NCBI GenBank assembly: GCA_964353355.1
Contig: CAYGVT010000014.1
Location: 1 to 64,000, forward strand
DNA length: 64,000 nucleotides
Source: CAYGVT01 sp964353355
Lineage (GTDB): Archaea > Thermoplasmatota > DTKX01 > GCA-020343715
Direction of reading: 5' to 3'
How positions within the stretch are numbered: the first letter of the stretch is position 1; the number at the start of each line of letters is the position of its first letter. Below, piece by piece: positions 57,899 to 64,000 of the stretch. The notes below the pieces were generated by a model. That model had not been told where the DNA came from, did not search any database, and saw nothing but the letters and a program-made list of their open reading frames with translations. A program made the position numbers and the translations under genes.

Positions 57899-59620
57899 AT
57901 GCGCCTGGGCCTCCCCGACCATGTGGGCATCACCAAGATGGTGCTTCTCATCGCCATCGCCCCCGCGGCCCTGCTGGTCCTGGGCCGGGCGACCGGGGGC
58001 GTGCTCGGACTGGCCTCGTACTTCCTCCTTGCCACGTTCATCGTGGTCTGGGACGTCTACGCGGTGCTCAGGACGCTCGGGGCGCGGGCGTCCCCGCTCG
58101 GCGCCCTCATCTCCCCCGAGAACGCGACCGTCGTCTCCTGCAATGTGGTCGTGATGGCCGTGTGGTGCGCCCTCGCGGTCTACCTGTGGGAGAGCCACCG
58201 CGCCTGGTACGCCGTCGGCTACGCGCTGGCGGCCGTGGCCACCGCCGTGCTGCTCCTCAGGTCGCCCGCGACAAGGAGGGTCCGCAACGGCCTCATCCTC
58301 GCCTACGATGTGGTGGGCGCGCTCGCGCTCGCCGCGTGGGCGGCGTGCGACTGGAACGTCGACGCGGGCGCGCTGCCCCACGCGGCCGCCCAGTCATGGG
58401 GCATGCTCCAGTCGCTCCTGTTCGACGGCTCCGCCCTGCTCGCGCCGATCTTCATCCTCCCGCCGCTACTCGTCATCGAGCCGCGGCCGCCCAGGGAGCA
58501 CGAGGGGGAGGGTGGGGGAAAGGCCGGGGGCGTGGGCGCGGAGGCGCGTCCCCGAGGGTCTGCCCGCCCCGCGCACGCCCGTCCCACCTGGAGGCACGTG
58601 GCCTCGTGGGGGCTGGACGCCTCCCTGGGGGCGGTGACGGTCGTGCTCGTGCTCCTCCTCCCCGTCTGCCTCGGCAACGTCGTCGGGTGGAGGAACGATA
58701 GTCCGCCGCCCGATGCGGACATCGAGCCCGACGACGGATTCGAGTTCGCCGCCCTGGGGCGCGCCTTCACCGAGGTCGCGCGTCCCCCCGACGACTGGCG
58801 CGACATCGTGGCCGAGGAGGTCGCGCGCGCGAACGAGCTGGGCCTCGACCACATCAGGTACGACCTCCTCCACGAGCTGCTGGAGAACACGTCCAGCCTC
58901 GAGAGGCTCGACCAGGCCATCAAAGAGATACGGGCGGCAGGCCTCGACGTCATGCTCGGCCTGCTCGGGAGCGGCCGGTGGGAGGACGAGCACCCGACCT
59001 ACGGCGAGATGGTCGATGTCATCATGGCGGACACGGACCTCGTCGTGGGGCGATGGACGCCCGCGTGGGTGTGCCCGTTCGTCGAGCCCAACGGTCGTCT
59101 CGCGGCGGCCCTGGGCAGGTCCGCGCCGGTCGAGGACTGGGCCGCGACGGTCGACGCCCTGGGCGAGAGCGTGCGCTCCCGCAGCGGCACGCGCGTCATG
59201 GTCGAGGTCGCGGTAAAGGGCGCGGCCGGGGGAGGGCAGGGGCCCGAGCTCGTGGAGGCGCTCTCGGGGCCGGGCATGTCCATAGACGCCATCGGCCTGA
59301 GCCTCACCACCCTGCGACCTGGCGACCTCGACGCGGTCCTGGAGCTGGGGAATGCGGTCAGGAACGGATCCCTCGGCCTCTGGGTTTCCACCTTCGGCGC
59401 GGAGGCCACCATGCTGGGGGAGCGCGCGCAGGCGCGCGCGTTGTCGGCCGCGGCGATGCTCGCGACGGAACGGCTCCCCGGGACAGGCCTGTGCGTCCGT
59501 TCGCTCATGGACGACACGCCCCTCCCGAACGGCTTCGGCCTGGTCGGGAGGGACGGCACCCCGCGCGAGGCCTTCTTCGCCCTGCGCGACGCGATCCGAG
59601 AGGTGCACTGGAACGGCTAG
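57899..59620 (+). CDS. Polytopic membrane protein with TIM-barrel-like (glycosidase-like) C-terminal domain
   Basis: 573 aa. About seven membrane helices (near 11-29, 35-57, 76-96, 102-120, 129-151, 173-193, 240-265) with a charged Gly/Arg/Pro-rich loop at about 195-238. The rest (about 285-573) looks like a beta/alpha barrel: NELGLDHIRYDLLHELLE, EIRAAGLDVMLGLLGSG, GTRVMVEVAV, SIDAIGLSLTTL, LGLWVSTFGAEA and GLCVRSLMDD fall at regular strand/helix spacing, as in glycoside hydrolase-like domains. Catalytic acids cannot be assigned with confidence. I recognise no exact family. It has its own TATA-like box and ends in a CTAG shared with the convergent archaemetzincin gene. Confidence 0.65.
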   Translation: MRLGLPDHVGITKMVLLIAIAPAALLVLGRATGGVLGLASYFLLATFIVVWDVYAVLRTLGARASPLGALISPENATVVSCNVVVMAVWCALAVYLWESHRAWYAVGYALAAVATAVLLLRSPATRRVRNGLILAYDVVGALALAAWAACDWNVDAGALPHAAAQSWGMLQSLLFDGSALLAPIFILPPLLVIEPRPPREHEGEGGGKAGGVGAEARPRGSARPAHARPTWRHVASWGLDASLGAVTVVLVLLLPVCLGNVVGWRNDSPPPDADIEPDDGFEFAALGRAFTEVARPPDDWRDIVAEEVARANELGLDHIRYDLLHELLENTSSLERLDQAIKEIRAAGLDVMLGLLGSGRWEDEHPTYGEMVDVIMADTDLVVGRWTPAWVCPFVEPNGRLAAALGRSAPVEDWAATVDALGESVRSRSGTRVMVEVAVKGAAGGGQGPELVEALSGPGMSIDAIGLSLTTLRPGDLDAVLELGNAVRNGSLGLWVSTFGAEATMLGERAQARALSAAAMLATERLPGTGLCVRSLMDDTPLPNGFGLVGRDGTPREAFFALRDAIREVHWNG

Positions 59621-60159
59621 CGGCGGCGCCCCTTGGAGATGGCGCGCACCGCGCGCGACGCCCGTGGCGCGCACACCGCGCAGAAGGTGGCGGCCTTCCG
59701 GTCCGTGTCGTCGAGCGTGTTGGAGAAGTGCATGACGCACGATGGGGCGTCGCAGTGGCCCAGGTCGAGCGTGTGGCCGAGCTCGTGCACGGCCTCCTTG
59801 ACGAGCCTCTCGCGGCGGGCCTCATCGTCCACGCCCGCGGTGAGCCGGTGCGTCGAGACGATGGCCGCGCGGCCCCCCACCTCGGCCTGGCCGAGGATGA
59901 AGTTGAGGCCCGGAGTGTAGAGGTCGACCGAGACGACGCCGAGCACGCGGTCGCCGTCGAACGCGCCCAGCAGCTCCAGGAACGCGCGCCCCAGCCACTG
60001 CCCCCTGCGCAGGTTGCGGGCGTCCCGCGGCAGTGGCACCGCGCCCTCGATGCGGGCGGTGGCCCCGGCGGGCTCGAGGGCGTGCGAGAGGTGCTCGAGC
60101 GCCCATGGCTCGACCTCTCCGAAGGGCACGATGGTCAGGGCGAACCGGTCAGTGTCCAC
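59617..60159 (-). CDS. amzA: Archaemetzincin (zinc metalloprotease)
   Basis: 180 aa, the usual length. The hallmark zinc-binding motif is complete: H125-E126-x-x-H129-x5-H135-C136-x4-C141-x-M143, then FC-x-x-C with C160 and C163, so both the catalytic zinc site and the second cysteine-coordinated zinc are intact. The N-terminal part (FALTIVPFGEVEPWALEHL, LGVVSVDLYTPGLNFILGQA) also fits the family. Physiological substrates are unknown. I chose GTG 60159 because it is about 27 nt from a TATA-like box and begins right at the family start; the longer frame to 60390 adds a low-complexity Arg/Ser/Trp-rich stretch translated from the neighbouring gene's antisense strand. Confidence 0.9.
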   Translation of the reverse strand: MDTDRFALTIVPFGEVEPWALEHLSHALEPAGATARIEGAVPLPRDARNLRRGQWLGRAFLELLGAFDGDRVLGVVSVDLYTPGLNFILGQAEVGGRAAIVSTHRLTAGVDDEARRERLVKEAVHELGHTLDLGHCDAPSCVMHFSNTLDDTDRKAATFCAVCAPRASRAVRAISKGRRR

Positions 60160-60180
60160 GACCGCTGGACGCGCCCGCGG

Positions 60181-60191
60181 CGTATTAAATG
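60181..60191 (-). promoter_or_regulatory. TATA-like box of amzA
   Basis: Reads CATTTAATACG on the minus strand, centred about 27 nt before GTG 60159; the strongest case in the window for a leaderless GTG start. Confidence 0.55.
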
Positions 60192-60226
60192 GCGCGCACG
60201 TGGTTTCCGCGGCTGAGAACGCGCCC

Positions 60227-63200
60227 TCACTCCTTGCGCTTGGGCCTGGTGACCATGTAGGCCACGGCCGCACCGACCACGACCACGACGAGCAGCAGGA
60301 CCAGGTACGTCGACGACCAGCTCTTGGTGCGCGTGGGGTCGTCCGGGAACGCGTCGTCCCCGTTCTTGACGCCGTCCCCGTCGCGGTCATCGTCCTGGTC
60401 GTCCGGGATGCCGTCGCCGTCCATGTCGGGTAGCACCTCTATGCGCGTGGTCCAGATGGTCTGCCCGCCGTCGTCGTCGGAGGCGATGAGGGTCACGTCG
60501 AACACGCCCTCCAGCATGAACACGTGGGACGTGGTCGCGAGCGTGGAGGTGGTGTTGTCCCCGAAGCTCCACAGGTAGGTGACAGTGTCGTAGCCCGTCA
60601 CGTCCGTGGCGCTGGCGGTGAAGTTGACCTCGCGGCCCTCCGTCGTCGAGATGGGGTTGGCTGATGCGACGAGCGTGGGCGCGACGTTGTTCACGATGAT
60701 GTTCCGGGTGCTGGTGTTGCGGCCACCGTCGTCGTCCTGGACCACGAGCACCACGCGGTAGGCGCCGTTGTCGACATAGCGGTGCGAGACGGAGGATTCG
60801 TGCACGGCCGGGGAGGCGTCGCCGAGGTCCCAGCTGTAAGTGAGCACGTCCAGGATGCCCGGGTCCGAGGCCACGGCCGTGAACACCACGATGCCTCCCT
60901 CGTCGATGGGGGTCAGCGAGACCGTCATGGTGACCGAGGGCGCGACGTTGGTGACGTCGATGACGAAGAAGGCCGAGCCCGCCCCACCGGAGTCGTCGAG
61001 GACGCTCACGACCACGGTGTACGTGCCGTTCTCCGCGTAGGAGTGCGTGGCGACGGCAGAGGAGGAGTTCGTCCCGTCGCCGAAGTCCCACCCGAGCACG
61101 AAATGGTCGAGCGCGCCCGGGTCGGTCCAGCTCGCCGAGAAGTCGATGGAGCCGCCCTCTGGGATGGTCGTCGATGAGGTGGTCGCCACGACCGTCGGCC
61201 GCACGTTGGCGACCGCGACGAGGAAGGTCGTGGAGTTCGTGCCGCCCTCGTCGTCGACGACGGTGAGGACCACGATGTAGTTGCCGTCCTGCTGGAACAC
61301 GTGCGAGACCGAGGCGACCGTGGACGTCGTGCCGTCGCCGAAGTCCCAGGTGGCGGTGAACGTGTCCACGGGGCTTGGGTCGCGGACATCCGCGGTGAAG
61401 TTGACGGACCCGCCCTCGGACACGTGGTCCTTGTCCGCGGTCGCGGCGATGGATGGCGGGAGGTTGTCGACGAGCACGAAGCCCTGGTAGGTGGTGAGGT
61501 CCTCGCCGTCGCTCACGGTGAGCGTGACGGTGAAGTTGCCGTCGTCCAGGTATCGGTGGAAGACCGTGCGCTCGTTCGACAGGCCCTCGTCGCCGAAGTT
61601 CCACGTGTAGGTGAGCGCGGCTTGGTCCTTCGGCGAGGGGTCGGACCCCTCGGCGTCGAAGACGACCGTGTCGTTCTCGTCGACGCGCGCGGACGAGATG
61701 GAGACGTGGACGGTGGGCGCGACGTTCGCGATGGTCAGCAGGAGCGTCGTGCTGTCCCAGCCACCGTCGTCGTCGGTGACGTTGACGGACACGGTGTACT
61801 GGCCGCTGTCCTTGAAGGTGTGGATGGGGACGGCCTCCGTGGACACGGTCCCGTCGCCGAACTCCCAGCTGTAGGTGAACGTGTCGCGGCCCACGTCGTA
61901 GACCTTCGCGGTGAGCTTGAGGGGGGCGCCCTCCGCGGCGGTGCCCTCGACGGTTATCTCCCGGGCCTCGGGCGCCACGTTGAGGATGGTGATCGCCTTG
62001 GTCTTGACGAGCTCTCCGCCGTCGCCGTCGCGCACCCTGAGAGCTACCGTGTACATGCCGTTGTCCAGGTAGGTGTGGGATGCGTTGACGGTCTGGGCGT
62101 CGTCGTCGAACACCACTCCGTCGTAATCGAAGTCCCAGGTGAATGTGAGCACGTCGCGCACGCCGGGGTCCGTGACGCTGGAGTTGAAGAGCACGAGCGA
62201 CCCCTCGTCGGCCGGGTCGGAGGCCATGAACGCGCCCACCGGCGGGAGGTTGCGCACGACGACCTGGAGCGTGACGTTGTTCATGCCGCCATCGTCGTCG
62301 GTGATGCGCATCATCACGGTGTAGATGCCGTCGTTTAGGTACACGTGGTCGACGCGCGTCCCGTTGGCGTCCTCCTTGAAGCTCTGGCCGTCGTACTCGA
62401 AATCCCACCTGACGAAGACGGTGTCGAGCGGGCCCGGGTCGGACACGGTGGCGGTGAACGGGGCGCTCTCGCCCTCGTTGGAGCTGCCGGGCGTGAAGAT
62501 GTCCCCCTTTGGCGGGATGTTCCGCACCAAGACCGTGGTGGTGTTGATGGCGGATTGGAGGCCTCCGTCGTCGGTCACGCGCAGCGCGACCGTGAACGTG
62601 CCGTCATCGAGGTAGGTGTGCGTCGTGTTGCGCTCCGTCGAGTCCGTGTCGAAGGTCGTGCCGTCGTAATCGAAGTCCCACTCCCACGAATGTGTATCGA
62701 GCATGCCCGCGTCGGTGACGTTGCCCCAGAAGCGCATCTCCTTGTTCTCGTCGCTCGGGGAGCTCGTGCTGATGTGCGCCTCGGGCTGGGCGTTGATGAC
62801 GGGCACCGACATGGTCAGCAGGGGCGAGACGAGCCCCGTGCGGGTCTCGCGGACCTTGAGCGCGAGCAGGTACGTCCCGTCGTCCACGTAGACGTGGCCG
62901 ACGCTCGCGCCGGTGGCATCCTTGGAGAAGGTCGTGCCGTCGTACTCGAAGTCCCAGTCGAACGCATAGCGCTCGCTGGTCCTCGGGTCCGTGACCGTCG
63001 CCTCGAGGGCCACGCGCACCCCCTCCTTGGGGGTGCCGGTGTAGGTCGCCTTGCCGTGGGGCGCGATGTCGAACCAGGCGAGCGCCTTGTCGGCCAGCGC
63101 CTTGCGGTCCGTGGCCGAGTTCAACTGACCGAACTCGAAGGCGAGAAACAGGGTCTTGTTCGAGCCCGCGTCCCTCGCGATGGCGGACGTCACGTTGGAC

Positions 63201-64000
63201 CATCCCACGCCCCACAGGTCCGTGGCGCTGCCGTAGAGCACCTGGTAGGCCTTGTCGGTGGGGGTGATGTTCTGGCCGTAGTCGTAGCCGCCGAAGGAGG
63301 TGGACACGTCGTAGGATATGGATGCGGCGAAGGTGCCCGCCGTTCCCTTGATCGGGTCAGGGGTGCCTGAGTGGCGCTGGAAGGCCCCCACGGCCAGGAT
63401 GGCGCGGGCGAAGTCGGAGGACGGCAGCGACGTCCTGTTGGTCGAGCCGTAGAGGTCGTAAAGGACAAGCGAGCCCAGGAGCCAGACCTTGCCGCCCGCG
63501 TCGGTGAAGGCCTTGAGCTGCGCCCGGTCGTTGGCGGTGAGCGTCGCGCCGTAGGGCGCGTAGTCGTAGCCGCAGTCCCATATGACCAGTCGGTAGTGGG
63601 ACATCTCGCTCTTGGCCGGGCCGTCGTACCATGTGAGCGGGGCGATGACGTCGAATGGCTGCCCGAGGTCGACGAGCGCGTCCCCGACGCGCTTGGAGCT
63701 GTCGATGTAGTACATCATGGACGTGTCGTCGGGGTTGTGGTTGTTGTAGGGCGGGACCGAGAGCTCGCCGGTGTTGTCGTCGTCGACGAGCAGGATGGCG
63801 GACCTGAGGTAGAAGCCGATGGGCACGCGGACGGACGCCCCGCCGACGGTGAGCTTGGCCTCGCCGAGGTAGTGGCCCACATGCTCGTAGGCGTCGTAGT
63901 TGACGGTGACCTTGACCTTGAAGGTGCCCCCGGGGGCGATGTTGACCGCGGTCGTGTTGGCCTTGAGCATGGAGGACGCCAGGTCGGTGGCGTTCCCCGA
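60227..64000 (-). CDS. Large surface protein with ten PKD domains and TSP3-like repeats, anchored (partial, N-terminus beyond window)
   Basis: At least 1257 residues; the frame is open to the window end, so the first visible Met (63970) is not the true start. The visible N-terminal part (VNIAPGGTFKVKVTVNY, GEAKLTVGGASVRVPIGFYLR) resembles the Fn3-like domain that follows a subtilisin-like catalytic domain. A GATase-like/ThuA-type Rossmann section follows (ILLVDDDNTG ... LVIWDCGYDYAP ... LKAFTDAGGKVWLLGS). An S8 protease upstream is therefore plausible but unseen. Ten PKD domains come next: the first four carry a WDF-D/E-YDG variant with a longer loop, the other six the classic W-x-F/L-GD form. 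A TSP3-like acidic segment (DMDGDGIPDDQDDDRDGDGV), one membrane helix and KRKE close the protein. Confidence 0.75.
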   Translation of the reverse strand, partial: SGNATDLASSMLKANTTAVNIAPGGTFKVKVTVNYDAYEHVGHYLGEAKLTVGGASVRVPIGFYLRSAILLVDDDNTGELSVPPYNNHNPDDTSMMYYIDSSKRVGDALVDLGQPFDVIAPLTWYDGPAKSEMSHYRLVIWDCGYDYAPYGATLTANDRAQLKAFTDAGGKVWLLGSLVLYDLYGSTNRTSLPSSDFARAILAVGAFQRHSGTPDPIKGTAGTFAASISYDVSTSFGGYDYGQNITPTDKAYQVLYGSATDLWGVGWSNVTSAIARDAGSNKTLFLAFEFGQLNSATDRKALADKALAWFDIAPHGKATYTGTPKEGVRVALEATVTDPRTSERYAFDWDFEYDGTTFSKDATGASVGHVYVDDGTYLLALKVRETRTGLVSPLLTMSVPVINAQPEAHISTSSPSDENKEMRFWGNVTDAGMLDTHSWEWDFDYDGTTFDTDSTERNTTHTYLDDGTFTVALRVTDDGGLQSAINTTTVLVRNIPPKGDIFTPGSSNEGESAPFTATVSDPGPLDTVFVRWDFEYDGQSFKEDANGTRVDHVYLNDGIYTVMMRITDDDGGMNNVTLQVVVRNLPPVGAFMASDPADEGSLVLFNSSVTDPGVRDVLTFTWDFDYDGVVFDDDAQTVNASHTYLDNGMYTVALRVRDGDGGELVKTKAITILNVAPEAREITVEGTAAEGAPLKLTAKVYDVGRDTFTYSWEFGDGTVSTEAVPIHTFKDSGQYTVSVNVTDDDGGWDSTTLLLTIANVAPTVHVSISSARVDENDTVVFDAEGSDPSPKDQAALTYTWNFGDEGLSNERTVFHRYLDDGNFTVTLTVSDGEDLTTYQGFVLVDNLPPSIAATADKDHVSEGGSVNFTADVRDPSPVDTFTATWDFGDGTTSTVASVSHVFQQDGNYIVVLTVVDDEGGTNSTTFLVAVANVRPTVVATTSSTTIPEGGSIDFSASWTDPGALDHFVLGWDFGDGTNSSSAVATHSYAENGTYTVVVSVLDDSGGAGSAFFVIDVTNVAPSVTMTVSLTPIDEGGIVVFTAVASDPGILDVLTYSWDLGDASPAVHESSVSHRYVDNGAYRVVLVVQDDDGGRNTSTRNIIVNNVAPTLVASANPISTTEGREVNFTASATDVTGYDTVTYLWSFGDNTTSTLATTSHVFMLEGVFDVTLIASDDDGGQTIWTTRIEVLPDMDGDGIPDDQDDDRDGDGVKNGDDAFPDDPTRTKSWSSTYLVLLLVVVVVGAAVAYMVTRPKRKE

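Noticed and set aside
60160..60390. N-terminal extension of the archaemetzincin frame
   Set aside because: Low-complexity Thr/Arg/Ser/Trp sequence lying over the C-terminus of the neighbouring PKD gene and beyond the TATA-like box; not part of the family.

Overview
This window looks like a piece of a GC-rich archaeal chromosome, most likely a Thermoplasmatota-type (Thermoplasmata) lineage. Evidence: TATA-like boxes lie about 26-30 nt before many start codons, which suggests many leaderless mRNAs. Archaeal marker families are present (two-thioredoxin-fold protein disulfide oxidoreductase, archaemetzincin). There is a very large set of exported, C-terminally membrane-anchored proteins built from PKD, FnIII, beta-helix, beta-propeller and Ig-like domains, and several membrane proteins carry zinc ribbons. 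The taxon is an inference; the window has no rRNA. I see no insertion sequence, CRISPR array or replication origin.

Layout. (A) 1-7276, minus strand: a tightly packed redox operon. In transcription order it encodes an exported PQQ/WD-type beta-propeller, a NapH/NosR-like membrane polyferredoxin, a 2-hydroxyacyl-CoA-dehydratase/double-cubane-type reductase with eight cysteines, two different BadF/HgdC-type ATP-dependent activators, and a CcdA-like membrane protein cut by the window edge. (B) 7451-12913, plus strand, divergent from A: a heme-binding EB_dh-like protein with FnIII domains, followed by two membrane proteins with outside carboxypeptidase-regulatory-like domains and inside zinc ribbons. 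(C) 12994-20204: a beta-propeller/TSP3 membrane sensor-like protein, an exported repeat protein, an SprT-like metalloprotease, a short Hsp20, a cupin and a disulfide oxidoreductase. (D) 20205-21101: a gene-poor, lower-GC stretch of about 0.9 kb. (E) 21102-41340: a 20-kb operon of four giant surface proteins (1492-2060 aa), each with a signal peptide, a NosD-type beta-helix, a linker module, exactly six Ig-like repeats and one C-terminal membrane segment. (F) 41599-49048: a Maf nucleotide pyrophosphatase, two paralogous exported alpha/beta-hydrolase-PKD proteins with a tRNA-like sequence between them, and a zinc-ribbon multi-span membrane protein. (G) 49320-64000: more exported repeat proteins, an AhpD-like protein, a SAM methyltransferase, a DNA methyltransferase, a small RHH/UPF0175-like protein, a membrane protein with a TIM-barrel-like ectodomain, an archaemetzincin, and a 10-PKD protein cut by the window end.

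How it fits together. Region A reads as a low-potential electron-transfer unit: a membrane polyferredoxin could feed ATP-driven activators that reduce a double-cubane-type enzyme, with a divergent heme protein next door. The rest is mostly a cell-surface and quality-control locus: giant adhesin or S-layer-like proteins, secreted esterase-like hydrolases, and proteostasis genes. The strongest candidates for something undescribed are the redox operon (A with B) and the four-paralog giant surface operon (E), whose first member carries a tyrosine-rich module inserted between two glycine runs.
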